In this document: positions 25,478 through 33,491 of the stretch, piece by piece
Position numbering within the stretch: the stretch's first letter is position 1
Layout of the letters: each line of letters starts with the position of its first letter
DNA from: Brucella tritici
GTDB lineage: Bacteria > Pseudomonadota > Alphaproteobacteria > Rhizobiales > Rhizobiaceae
Length of the DNA: 64,000 nucleotides
Reading direction: 5' to 3'
Assembly: GCF_902825325.1 (NCBI RefSeq)
Contig: NZ_CADEAR010000015.1
Coordinates: 1 to 64,000, forward strand
Notes under the pieces: model-generated
The model's database searches: none
What the model saw: the letters and a program-made list of their open reading frames with translations, nothing else
What the model was told of the DNA's origin: nothing
Translations under genes and position numbers: made by a program

Positions 25478-25509
25478 AACGGCCTGCTGAATTTTTCAAG
25501 CAGGCCGTT
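25478..25509 (-). terminator. Terminator of glnII
   Basis: AACGGCCTGCT and AGCAGGCCGTT form an 11-bp stem. On the minus strand it is followed by TTTTGC. It lies downstream of glnII, beyond a repeat element. Confidence 0.7.
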
Positions 25510-25511
25510 CG

Positions 25512-25621
25512 TCTAAAGCATTTCCTGTTTTGATTGAATCATTGGAAATGCTCTATCTGTTTGTTTTTACGCATGTCTTTATCCCAAAAACCGGTTCCCA
25601 CTTTCGGGAGACATGCTCTAG
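25512..25621. repeat. Dispersed palindromic repeat, copy 5
   Basis: Begins TCTAAAGCATTTCCTG, contains GAATCATTGGAAATGCTCTA and GTTTGTTTTTACGCATGTC, and ends CACTTTCGGGAGACATGCTC. The core matches copy 3. It ends four bases before the glnII stop codon. Confidence 0.8.
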
Positions 25622-25624
25622 AAA

Positions 25625-26665
25625 TTAAGCAGCGAGTGCTTCGTCTTCCGAGGTCGGGACTTCAGAGATCGTCTTCAGAACCTGCGAAGCGATCTGGTAC
25701 GGGCAGCCCTGCGAGTTCGGGCGGCGATCTTCCAGATAGCCGCGATATCCATCCCTGACGAACGCGTGTGGAACGCGGATCGAAGCGCCGCGGTCGGCAA
25801 CGCCGTAGGAGAACTTGTTCCATGGGGCGGTTTCATGCTTGCCGGTCAGGCGCATGTGGTTGTCCGGGCCGTAAACGTCGATATGGTCCTGAAGGTTCTT
25901 GTCGAACTGCGCCATGAGCGCCTCGAAATAGTCCTTGCCGCCCACTTCACGCATATATTTGGTCGAGAAGTTGCAGTGCATGCCCGAACCGTTCCAATCG
26001 GTGTCGCCGAGCGGCTTGCAATGGAATTCGATATCGATTTCGTACTGCTCGCAGAGACGAAGCAGGAGATAGCGGGCCATCCAGATCTGGTCGGCGGCGT
26101 TCTTGGAGCCCTTGCCGAAAATCTGGAACTCCCACTGGCCCTTGGCCACTTCCGCATTGATGCCTTCGTGATTGATGCCGGCATCGAGGCAGAGATCAAG
26201 ATGTTCCTCGACGATCTTGCGGGCGATGGAGCCGACATTCTTGTAGCCGACGCCGGTGTAATAGGGACCCTGCGGGGCAGGGAAACCCTGTTCCGGGAAG
26301 CCGAGCGGGCGACCATCCTTGTAGAAGAAATATTCCTGCTCGAAACCGAACCATGCATCGTCGTCTTCAAGGACGGTTGCGCGGCTGTTGGACGGGTGCG
26401 GCGTGACGCCATCCGGCATCATGACTTCGCACATCACAAGAACACCGTTCTTGCGCGCAGGATCGGGATAGATCGCGACCGGCTTCAAGACGCAATCGGA
26501 GCTGCGGCCTTCGGCCTGCATCGTCGATGAGCCGTCGAAGCCCCAGAGCGGCAGTTGCTCAAGCGTAGGGAAAGCGTCGAATTCCTTGATCTGCGTCTTG
26601 CCGCGCAGGCCAGCAGCAGGGGTGCATCCATCGAGCCAAATGTATTCGAGCTTGTACTTGGTCAT
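25625..26665 (-). CDS. glnII: Glutamine synthetase II (eukaryotic type)
   Basis: 346 residues from ATG at 26665 (MTKYKLEYIWLDG); upstream in-frame ATGs would add up to 13 residues. It makes glutamine from glutamate, ammonia and ATP in the cytoplasm. Type II marks are LPLWGFDGSSTMQAEG, ATP/metal-site FGFEQEYFF, PQGPYYTGVG, the Glu-binding loop GINAEVAKGQWEFQIF, WNGSGMHCNFST and RLTGKHETAPWNKFSYGVADRGASIRVP. It lacks the adenylylation tail of GlnA, as usual for GlnII. A near-perfect sigma-54 promoter lies about 85 bases upstream, so it should be NtrC-controlled and induced by nitrogen limitation, as in rhizobia. Confidence 0.95.
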   Translation of the reverse strand: MTKYKLEYIWLDGCTPAAGLRGKTQIKEFDAFPTLEQLPLWGFDGSSTMQAEGRSSDCVLKPVAIYPDPARKNGVLVMCEVMMPDGVTPHPSNSRATVLEDDDAWFGFEQEYFFYKDGRPLGFPEQGFPAPQGPYYTGVGYKNVGSIARKIVEEHLDLCLDAGINHEGINAEVAKGQWEFQIFGKGSKNAADQIWMARYLLLRLCEQYEIDIEFHCKPLGDTDWNGSGMHCNFSTKYMREVGGKDYFEALMAQFDKNLQDHIDVYGPDNHMRLTGKHETAPWNKFSYGVADRGASIRVPHAFVRDGYRGYLEDRRPNSQGCPYQIASQVLKTISEVPTSEDEALAA

Positions 26666-26747
26666 CGCTAGTCTCTCTGTCATCCTCGGTTGATCAATCA
26701 CCACAAGTCATGCGGTGTCGCGCGGCTCGGTGTTCGATTTAATAGAA

Positions 26748-26762
26748 GCAAGGACCGTGCCA
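26748..26762 (-). promoter_or_regulatory. Sigma-54 promoter of glnII
   Basis: On the minus strand TGGCAC-GGTCC-TTGC matches the -24/-12 consensus (TGGCAC-N5-TTGC) exactly. The transcript would start about 70 bases before the glnII ATG. Dyad-like TTGCGCAA and nearby GC-rich repeats further upstream (about 26800-26835) could be enhancer sites. Confidence 0.85.
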
Positions 26763-27051
26763 GTTTCGAATTTGGCGCATTTTTAAGGTGGAAACGGCAA
26801 ATGCGACCGAGCGGGCAAGATTTGCGCAACAGAAAGCGGAAAATGTCTGCTCAAAAAACAGGCAACGGATTACAATTTCATCACGCCTGATATTCAGCTT
26901 GCATCATCCCGGTCTCGCCGCTTGTCATTCGGGAGCAGAAAGCCGGGAAATTCAAAGGCATAAAGCAAAATCGAACAGGCGGACAGAATAAGTCGTTGGA
27001 CGCTCCGGCCACCATTCTTCACCTTATCCTCAAACAAAAGGGGAGTGACTG

Positions 27052-28128
27052 ATGGCACGTTCGATCAACAGAAAATCGGCTTTTCTGGCAAGTTTAGCGT
27101 TGAGTGTTTCGGCAATGACTGTTTTCGCGGCCAATGCTGCGGAAATTACCGTGATGGGATATCGCGGCGCATTCCAGGACAATTACGTCAAGGCCGTCAT
27201 CGAACCGTTCCAGAAGGAACATCCCGACATCACGGTCACCTATTACGGCGTGCAGAATGCCGCGACATCGCTCGGCAACATGCGCGCCCAGAAATCCTCG
27301 CCTCAAACGGATGCGGTCATCTATGACCTTTCGGTCGCCAAGATTGCCGATGAGGAAGGGCTGGTCGAAAAGCTCGATCCGGCATCGCTCAAAAATTATG
27401 CGGATGTTGCCGATCTCGGCAAGGAACTCGCTGGTTCCGCAATTCCCATTACATATGACACGCTTTCGCTGCTTTATAACCACGATGCATTTGCGGAAAG
27501 TCCACCGGTTAGCTGGGAAGCGCTCTGGGACAAGCAGCAAAGCGGCAAGGTCATCATCCCGGCGCAGGGCGGCGGCGATATTCAGGCCATCCTGCTGACG
27601 ATCATCGCGAACCGTCTCGCTGGTGAAGACGACTATACGAAGACTGTGAAGCCGGGCGTCGACAAGCTGGTGGAACTGGCGCCTGCCGTGCAGACGTGGG
27701 AACCGAAGCCCGATGCCTATACGCTGGTTGCAAACGGCACGGCGACCTTGTCCATCGGCTATAATGCTCGCGCCCAGTTCTACTTCGACCAGACCGGCGG
27801 AAAGCTTCAGTCGGTTGGACCGAAGGAAGGCACGGCTGCGCAAGTGAACGTCATCAGTGCGATTGCCAACGGCAAGAACATGGATGCAACCAGGATATTC
27901 ATCGATTATGCAATAAGTCCCGAGGCGCAAGCCCGGTTCGCCGAGATCATGTTCTATGCGCCATCGAACACGAAAGCGGATGTGAACGACGAAACGAAAA
28001 AGCGCATCCCGTACATGGATACGGCCCAGCGCGAAAAGCTCATTCCTGTCAACTGGATGACAATCGGCGATATGCGCGACAAGCTGCTCAATCCCTGGCG
28101 CCGTCAGATCATTCCGGCTGGTCGTTAG
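27052..28128 (+). CDS. ABC substrate-binding protein, PotD-like
   Basis: 358-residue periplasmic binding protein of the iron/polyamine (PotD/AfuA-like) class. The Sec signal peptide (1-29) ends VFAANA, then mature AEITVMGYRGAFQDNYVKAVIEPFQKEHPDI. The core shows VIYDLSVAKIADEEGLVEKLDP and a C-terminal DYAISPEAQARFAE. It is the first gene of an importer operon with PotA/B/C-like parts followed by an aldolase, an amidase and an RraA protein. Despite the polyamine-type fold, the linked enzymes argue for an organic acid or amide ligand. An intercistronic stem-loop follows the stop. Confidence 0.88.
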   Translation: MARSINRKSAFLASLALSVSAMTVFAANAAEITVMGYRGAFQDNYVKAVIEPFQKEHPDITVTYYGVQNAATSLGNMRAQKSSPQTDAVIYDLSVAKIADEEGLVEKLDPASLKNYADVADLGKELAGSAIPITYDTLSLLYNHDAFAESPPVSWEALWDKQQSGKVIIPAQGGGDIQAILLTIIANRLAGEDDYTKTVKPGVDKLVELAPAVQTWEPKPDAYTLVANGTATLSIGYNARAQFYFDQTGGKLQSVGPKEGTAAQVNVISAIANGKNMDATRIFIDYAISPEAQARFAEIMFYAPSNTKADVNDETKKRIPYMDTAQREKLIPVNWMTIGDMRDKLLNPWRRQIIPAGR

Positions 28129-28157
28129 ATCCCTACCTCACCCTGAAATTCACGCTT

Positions 28158-28179
28158 CCGCCCCGTTTCGCCGGGGCGG
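28158..28179 (+). other. Intercistronic stem-loop
   Basis: CCGCCCCG-TTTCGC-CGGGGCGG, a perfect 8-bp GC stem between the binding-protein and ATPase genes, without a T-run. This position is typical of hairpins that stabilise the binding-protein mRNA so that more of it is made than of the membrane parts. Confidence 0.55.
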
Positions 28180-28203
28180 CAACGACCCCTCACAGGTTTC
28201 GAT

Positions 28204-29283
28204 ATGGTAGCAGAAAACTCATTTCTACAGTTGAAGGCTCTCACCAAGCTCTACGGTAACAATTACCGGGCAGTGGACGACCTTCATCTCGATCTGCCAC
28301 GCGGAAAACTGCTCGGTCTCCTCGGCCCATCCGGTTGCGGCAAGACGACGACTTTGCGCATGATTGCCGGTCTCGCCTCGATATCAGACGGTAACATCCT
28401 GATCGATGGCAACGATATTTCACACAGGCCGCCCCATCAGCGCGATATCGGTCTGGTTTTCCAGAACTACGCCTTGTTCCCGCATATGACCGTGGCCGAA
28501 AATGTCGCTTTCGGTCTCGATATGCGCAAGGTCGGCAAGGCCGAAGCGAAGAAGCGGGTCGAGGAAGCGCTCGAAATGGTGCGGCTTCCCGGCTACGGTT
28601 CGCGCAAGCCGAAAGAAATGTCTGGTGGTCAGCAGCAGCGCGTGGCATTGGCGCGCGCGCTGGTTATCCGCCCGCGCATTCTTCTGCTCGACGAGCCCCT
28701 GTCCAATCTGGATGCGAAGCTGCGCGACGACATGCGGATCGAAATCCGCGAGATCCAGAAGCGCCTCGACATCACCACGGTTTTCGTTACGCATGACCAG
28801 GTCGAAGCGCTCACAATGTGCGATGTCGTCGGCGTGATGGATAGCGGCAAGCTGGCGCAACTCGGTTCGCCGGAAGAAATCTATGAAAAGCCGTCCTCCC
28901 TGTTTGTGGCCAAATTTGTCGGTCGCGCCAATGTCCATGATTGCGAGATCGTCGACGAAAATGTCTGTCGGCTGGGCAGCGGCACCTATCGCTGCAACAC
29001 GCATGGAAAGTCGCGCGGCTCAGGGCAGATTGCCATTCGTCCGCATCGCATCAATCTCACGCCCAACCGCGATCGCAATCTTGTCAGCGTCGTAACCAAC
29101 AGCGCGCACGGCGTGGTCGAGCGCACGACCTATATCGGTGACATCGTTCAATACGACATCGAGATCGAGGGCGCTTGCCTGAAAGTAGAAGTACCGACCG
29201 CCAGCGCGGGACATGCGTTCCATACCGGTGACCGGCTGCTGTGCGAATGGAAACCGGAAGATATGCTGGTTTTCGGGAGCTGA
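28204..29283 (+). CDS. ABC transporter ATP-binding protein, PotA-like
   Basis: 359 residues. The ATPase domain has Walker A GPSGCGKTTT (about 39-48), Q-loop VFQNYALFPHMTVAENVAFGL, ABC signature [15 protein letters not shown], Walker [13 protein letters not shown] and switch His in VFVTHDQVEAL. The C-terminal TOBE-like domain (about 240-359) includes GQIAIRPHRINLTP and GDRLLCEWKPEDMLVF. It powers import by the two permeases encoded immediately downstream. The length is normal for the PotA/UgpC class. Confidence 0.92.
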   Translation: MVAENSFLQLKALTKLYGNNYRAVDDLHLDLPRGKLLGLLGPSGCGKTTTLRMIAGLASISDGNILIDGNDISHRPPHQRDIGLVFQNYALFPHMTVAENVAFGLDMRKVGKAEAKKRVEEALEMVRLPGYGSRKPKEMSGGQQQRVALARALVIRPRILLLDEPLSNLDAKLRDDMRIEIREIQKRLDITTVFVTHDQVEALTMCDVVGVMDSGKLAQLGSPEEIYEKPSSLFVAKFVGRANVHDCEIVDENVCRLGSGTYRCNTHGKSRGSGQIAIRPHRINLTPNRDRNLVSVVTNSAHGVVERTTYIGDIVQYDIEIEGACLKVEVPTASAGHAFHTGDRLLCEWKPEDMLVFGS

Positions 29284-29287
29284 TGTC

Positions 29288-30178
29288 ATGACAGCGATCA
29301 CGTCAACCGATATCATTCCGGCAAAGCCATCGAGACGCAGGCGCTATAGTCTCGTCGCAGTTGCGCTCCTTCTGCCGATGGCCTTGATCAATCTCATCGC
29401 CTTCATCGCGCCGGTTGCGCATCTGGCTCAAATATCCTTCCTGCAGAGCGAAAGCGGCGGCGTCCTGACAGACCGCTACACGTTCGAAAACTACATCAAT
29501 TTCTTCACCGACAGCTTCAATTGGGGGCTTGTGTTCAACTCGCTCTGGCTGAGCGCGTTCATCACGCTGGCAACGCTGGTTTGCGCCTATCCAATAGCGC
29601 TTTTCCTGCATCGTGTTTCGCCGGTCTGGCGCAACTTCCTTTTCGTGGTGACAGTCTCGCCGTTGCTCGTCAGCAGTGTGGTGCGCACCTATGGCTGGAT
29701 GGTGCTTCTCGGCGACCAGGGGCTCGTCAATGGAGCCTTGATGAATCTCGGCCTCATTTCCTCCCCCATCAGGCTCGTCAACAATACGCTCGGCGTATTC
29801 ATCGGCATGGTGGAAATCCTGATCCCCTATATGGCGCTGTCGCTGATTGCCGGTTTCGGGCGTCTGAACGCCTCGCTTGAAGAAGCTGCGGCATCCCTTG
29901 GCGCCAATGCCTTCACGCGGTTTCGCCGGATCATCCTGCCGCTTACCTTGCCGGGTATCGCACTTGGCTGCCTGCTTTGCTTCGTGCTGGCGATCAGCTC
30001 CTTCATCACGCCGAAATTGCTGGGCGGCGGACGCGTGTTCCTGCTGGCGACGGAAATCTACGATCAGGCTGTGATCCAGCTTGAATGGCCGCGTGCCGCC
30101 GCAACCTCCGTCATTGTCCTGATCATCTTCGGTCTCGCCTTGATGGTCTATTCCCGCATCGCACGTCGTATCGACTGA
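29288..30178 (+). CDS. ABC transporter permease, PotB-like
   Basis: 296 residues from ATG at 29288, four bases after the ATPase stop. It has about six membrane helices and the EAA loop LEEAAASLGANAFTRFRRIILPLTLPGI (about 197-225), which contacts the ATPase. The first helix follows a basic N-terminus (PSRRRRYSLV). It forms a heterodimer with the next permease. Confidence 0.9.
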   Translation: MTAITSTDIIPAKPSRRRRYSLVAVALLLPMALINLIAFIAPVAHLAQISFLQSESGGVLTDRYTFENYINFFTDSFNWGLVFNSLWLSAFITLATLVCAYPIALFLHRVSPVWRNFLFVVTVSPLLVSSVVRTYGWMVLLGDQGLVNGALMNLGLISSPIRLVNNTLGVFIGMVEILIPYMALSLIAGFGRLNASLEEAAASLGANAFTRFRRIILPLTLPGIALGCLLCFVLAISSFITPKLLGGGRVFLLATEIYDQAVIQLEWPRAAATSVIVLIIFGLALMVYSRIARRID

Positions 30179-30197
30179 CTGGCAAAGGAGAAACGAG

Positions 30198-30989
30198 ATG
30201 ATTGGTTCAACTTCATTGCCATTCCGCCTTCTGGTCGGCCTGCTCTATCTGTTCCTGCTGGCCCCCATTCTGGTCGTCGTGCCGCTATCGTTCAGCAACG
30301 ACAACTATCTCACTTTTCCGCCGCAGAGTTGGGGTGTGCGGTGGTATGCGGAAATGCTGCACCATGAAACGCTCATTCAGGCGTTCTGGATCAGCCTCGG
30401 CATTGCATCTGTCGTCACCGTCCTGTCGCTGCTGGCGGGTATCCCGGCGGCCTATGCGATCCGCCGCTATCAGTTCCGTGGACGCGAAGCAGTGCTGAAC
30501 CTCTTCACCGCGCCGCTGCTTCTGCCGTCCATCGTGCTTGGCCTTGCCATTCTGCTGGTCTTCGTGCGGCTGGAACTGCTCGGAACGTTCACCGGTCTGG
30601 TGATCGCCCATCTGATCGTGACGACCCCTTACGTCATCCGCATCATGATAACGGCATTCTCGACTTTGCCGCCATCGGTAGAAGAGGCCGCCACGATGCT
30701 GGGCGCATCGCCGTTCACCGTGTTTCGTCGCATCACCCTGCCGTTGATGATGCCGGGTCTGGTGGCAAGTGCGGCTTTGTCCTTCCTCCTGTCATTCGAT
30801 GAGGTGGTGATCTCGCTCTTCATCACCGGACCGCGCATGACGACGCTGCCGGTTGAAATCTTCAACTATGTCGAAAGCCGCACCGACCCGATGACCGCTT
30901 CCATCTCGGTCGTGCTGATCGCAGCCACGCTGCTCATCATCTTCGTTATCGAACGCACACTCGGATTGTCACGCACAATCGGCAAATAA
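30198..30989 (+). CDS. ABC transporter permease, PotC-like
   Basis: 263 residues with about six membrane helices and the EAA motif VEEAATMLGASPFTVFRRITLPLMMPGL. AAAGGAGAAACG precedes the ATG. It is the second membrane subunit of the importer. Confidence 0.9.
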   Translation: MIGSTSLPFRLLVGLLYLFLLAPILVVVPLSFSNDNYLTFPPQSWGVRWYAEMLHHETLIQAFWISLGIASVVTVLSLLAGIPAAYAIRRYQFRGREAVLNLFTAPLLLPSIVLGLAILLVFVRLELLGTFTGLVIAHLIVTTPYVIRIMITAFSTLPPSVEEAATMLGASPFTVFRRITLPLMMPGLVASAALSFLLSFDEVVISLFITGPRMTTLPVEIFNYVESRTDPMTASISVVLIAATLLIIFVIERTLGLSRTIGK

Positions 30990-31015
30990 CCTCCCAACTG
31001 AAAGTGACTGCAAGC

Positions 31016-31750
31016 ATGGAAAATATCGCCCTCTGGATGTCGCAACCGCATTTCAGCTATCTCGAAATTGCCCGGACCTGCGGCTTCTCATCCTTCGTTC
31101 TGGAACTCGAGCACGGAACCTTCGACCTGTCGACACTGGACCAGTTTCTGGCTTTCACCAAGGCGCAGGGTCTCTCCACTTTGACCAAGGTGCTGGCACC
31201 GACGCCGGAAGCCATCCAGCAGGCGCTGGACTTCGGATCGGATGGCGTCATCGTTCCGCATATTCTCGGTGTGGACCATGCGCATCAGGTGACAAAAGCT
31301 GCAAAATATCCGCTCGTTGGCACGCGCTCTTATACCGGTGGCCGCATTTTTGGCTATGCCCGTCCGGCGACCGATGCTTTCGAAAAAGAGAACAAGCGCA
31401 CCAAATGCTTCGCCATGATCGAGACTGCGGAAAGCCTTGCCGACGTCGAGAAGATTATCGCGCTTGATACGGTCGACGGCTTGTTTCCCGGCCCTTCGGA
31501 TCTGGCGCTTGCGCGCGGTCGGGGAGCCTACGCTTTCAATGATGACGACAAGGCCGATCTGCGCCGTTGTGCGGCGGCTGCACGCGCTGTCGGTAAGCCA
31601 TGGATCATGCCTGCCTGGACCGAAGCCGAACGACGCTTCGCGCAGGAAGAGGGCGCCGCGATGCTGGTCGTCGCCACACAGAACATGACGCTTCGCCAGG
31701 GCATGGTTTCAACCGTGAACATGCTGAAAAGCGAAGCCCTCGTTGCCTGA
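31016..31750 (+). CDS. HpcH/HpaI-family class II aldolase
   Basis: 244 residues from ATG at 31016 (a GTG at 31004 would add four). It is a divalent-metal aldolase of the HpcH/HpaI/citrate-lyase-beta superfamily, which reversibly cleaves 4-hydroxy-2-oxo acids to pyruvate and an aldehyde. Marks are FVLELEHGTFD, GVIVPHILGVDHA, catalytic Arg in YPLVGTRSYTGGR, metal-ligand Glu in CFAMIETAE, and GLFPGPSDLALARG with the second ligand Asp. It sits between the ABC importer and a nitrilase-family amidase, so it probably cleaves a 2-oxo acid generated in this pathway. The precise substrate is unknown. Confidence 0.85.
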   Translation: MENIALWMSQPHFSYLEIARTCGFSSFVLELEHGTFDLSTLDQFLAFTKAQGLSTLTKVLAPTPEAIQQALDFGSDGVIVPHILGVDHAHQVTKAAKYPLVGTRSYTGGRIFGYARPATDAFEKENKRTKCFAMIETAESLADVEKIIALDTVDGLFPGPSDLALARGRGAYAFNDDDKADLRRCAAAARAVGKPWIMPAWTEAERRFAQEEGAAMLVVATQNMTLRQGMVSTVNMLKSEALVA

Positions 31751-31793
31751 TGATTACCTGAACTGAATACCCACTCATTCGCTGGAGGAAAAA

Positions 31794-32633
31794 ATGAAGA
31801 TTAGCCTGATCCAAACGAGCCCGCAGACCGACAAGGCAGAAAACCTGCGTATTACGCGGGGATTGATGGAAGATGCCGTGCGCACGGATTCTCCGGACCT
31901 GATCGTGCTGCCCGAATATTTCGAATACTACGGCGGTACTCCGGAAGAAAAGCTTGCAGCGGCAGAGAGCGTCCCCGGCGGTCCTGCCTACAAGATGGCG
32001 CAGGATTTTGCCCGCGAGCATAAGGTCTTCGTCCATGCCGGAACCCTGATGGAAAAGGTTCCAAACGAAAAGCGGATATACAATTCCACCTTCGTCTTCA
32101 ATCGCGAAGGCAAGGAGATCGCGCATTATCGCAAGATCCATATGTTCGACATCGTCGGGCCGGACGGGACGGCCTATAAGGAATCCGCAACCGTCAAGCC
32201 GGGCGAGAATGTCGTCGTCTACGACCTCGACGGGTTCAAGATCGGCTGCGCGATCTGCTACGACATCCGCTTTGCCGAACTTTATCTGGAGCTGGAAAAG
32301 GCTGGTGCCGATGTCATCGTTCTTCCCGCCGCATTTACGCTGCAAACCGGCAAGGATCATTGGGAAGTGCTGGCGCGTGCCCGTGCCATCGAAACCCAGA
32401 CCTATTTTGCCGCCTGTGGCCAGACCGGCAGCACGGTTTCGAATGGCGAGCGGCGTCATACCTATGGTCACTCGCTGGTCTGCGATCCGTGGGGCCATGT
32501 CGTGGCGCGCGCATCCGACGGCGTCGGCTTCGTGACGGCGCGCATCGAGCGTGCGCAGATCGAGCGTGTGCGTTCGCTTATCCCCATGGTCAGCCATCGC
32601 CGCATCGGCAAGCAGTTGCAAGCCTGCGCTTAG
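31794..32633 (+). CDS. Nitrilase-superfamily amidohydrolase (omega-amidase-like)
   Basis: 279 residues with the full catalytic triad of carbon-nitrogen hydrolases: Glu41 (VLPEYFEYYGG), Lys114 (HYRKIHMFDI) and Cys155 (GCAICYDIRFAEL). The overall sequence resembles the Nit2/omega-amidase and carbamoyl-hydrolase branch, which hydrolyses amides of 2-oxo dicarboxylates such as 2-oxoglutaramate. AGGAGGAAAAA precedes the ATG. It is cytoplasmic. It is flanked by two aldolase-type genes, so it may release ammonia from an amide before carbon-chain cleavage. True substrate not determinable here. Confidence 0.88.
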   Translation: MKISLIQTSPQTDKAENLRITRGLMEDAVRTDSPDLIVLPEYFEYYGGTPEEKLAAAESVPGGPAYKMAQDFAREHKVFVHAGTLMEKVPNEKRIYNSTFVFNREGKEIAHYRKIHMFDIVGPDGTAYKESATVKPGENVVVYDLDGFKIGCAICYDIRFAELYLELEKAGADVIVLPAAFTLQTGKDHWEVLARARAIETQTYFAACGQTGSTVSNGERRHTYGHSLVCDPWGHVVARASDGVGFVTARIERAQIERVRSLIPMVSHRRIGKQLQACA

Positions 32634-32643
32634 GAGGCGCCAT

Positions 32644-33309
32644 ATGTACACGATCAATCCCATGCCGGAGCAGATTCCTGCCGGTGATCTCCAGCTCCTA
32701 TCGGGGGTCGAAACGGCCACCGTCGGGCACTGGCGTTTCTTCGGTTTCATGCACCGTTCCATCCAGCCGCTCCTCCCGAAGCGCCGTGTGGTTGGCACCG
32801 CCGTCACCATCGCCATACCGGGTCCGGATTCCACTTTGCTTCACCACGTCACCGGAATGCTCCGTCCCGGCGATATTCTGGTGGTGGACCGGATGGGCGA
32901 CGACCGCTATGCGTGCTGGGGCGGCGGTGTGACCATCGCTGCGAAGGCCTCCGGTGCTGTTGCAGGCATCGTGGATGGTCCCTGCACCGACCTGACGGAA
33001 ATCGAGGATTCCGATTTTCCGATGTGGGCAAGGGGCATCTCGCCCATCACCACCCGGCTCTATGATCTGGGTGGCGGCATCAACATTCCGGTCTCCTGCG
33101 GCGGTGTCGTCGTCAATCCCGGTGATGCCATTCTGGCCGATGAGAGCGGGGTTCTGGTCCTGCCGCGTGATGAGGTGAATGCGGTCGCCTCGCGTGCGCT
33201 CGACATACAGGACAAGGGCAAGGTGCGCGAGGCATCGGTGAAGACCGGCCTCAAGCTCGGTGACGTGTCTGGCGCCACCAAGAAAATTCTCGCCCATGCG
33301 GGAAGCTGA
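32644..33309 (+). CDS. RraA-family aldolase/oxaloacetate decarboxylase-like protein
   Basis: 221 residues from ATG at 32644 with a strong AGGAGGCG ribosome-binding site. RraA/HMG-aldolase fold, with conserved RRVVGTAVTIAIPG, GDILVVDRMGDDRYACWGG, AGIVDGPCTDLTEI and NPGDAILADESGVLVLPRDEV. The catalytic G-D-x20-R-D-type site (here VDGPCTD replacing VDGAVRD) has Cys-Thr in place of the usual Val-Arg, so it deviates from typical 4-hydroxy-4-methyl-2-oxoglutarate aldolases. It is the last gene of the operon, ending at a perfect palindromic terminator. Besides HMG aldolase it could be a decarboxylase or sequester another protein, as E. coli RraA does. Confidence 0.82.
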   Translation: MYTINPMPEQIPAGDLQLLSGVETATVGHWRFFGFMHRSIQPLLPKRRVVGTAVTIAIPGPDSTLLHHVTGMLRPGDILVVDRMGDDRYACWGGGVTIAAKASGAVAGIVDGPCTDLTEIEDSDFPMWARGISPITTRLYDLGGGINIPVSCGGVVVNPGDAILADESGVLVLPRDEVNAVASRALDIQDKGKVREASVKTGLKLGDVSGATKKILAHAGS

Positions 33310-33312
33310 TCC

Positions 33313-33342
33313 GATAGGGGCCGGTTTAAACCGGCCCCTATC
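33313..33342 (+). terminator. Perfect palindromic terminator
   Basis: A 30-bp perfect palindrome: GATAGGGGCCGGTTT and its complement. It starts three bases after the RraA stop and is followed by ATTTG. A strong GC stem with weak T tail, it separates the operon from the LysR gene. Confidence 0.75.
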
Positions 33343-33491
33343 ATTTGTGGGGTGGAATACGACTATTTGCTTATTTTCACCCCGCAAGTGTCTTAGAAAG
33401 AAAGGACGAATCTGGTTGCCCGGAGCGCAATAAGGGACTTCAAGAAACGCAGGCGCGCGGGTAATTGAAATGGGAAGGGACATACCCGTCC

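Noticed and set aside
31605-32834. 409-codon minus-strand frame across the aldolase, amidase and RraA genes
   Set aside because: It spans three well-supported sense genes and their gaps, with no recognisable domain.
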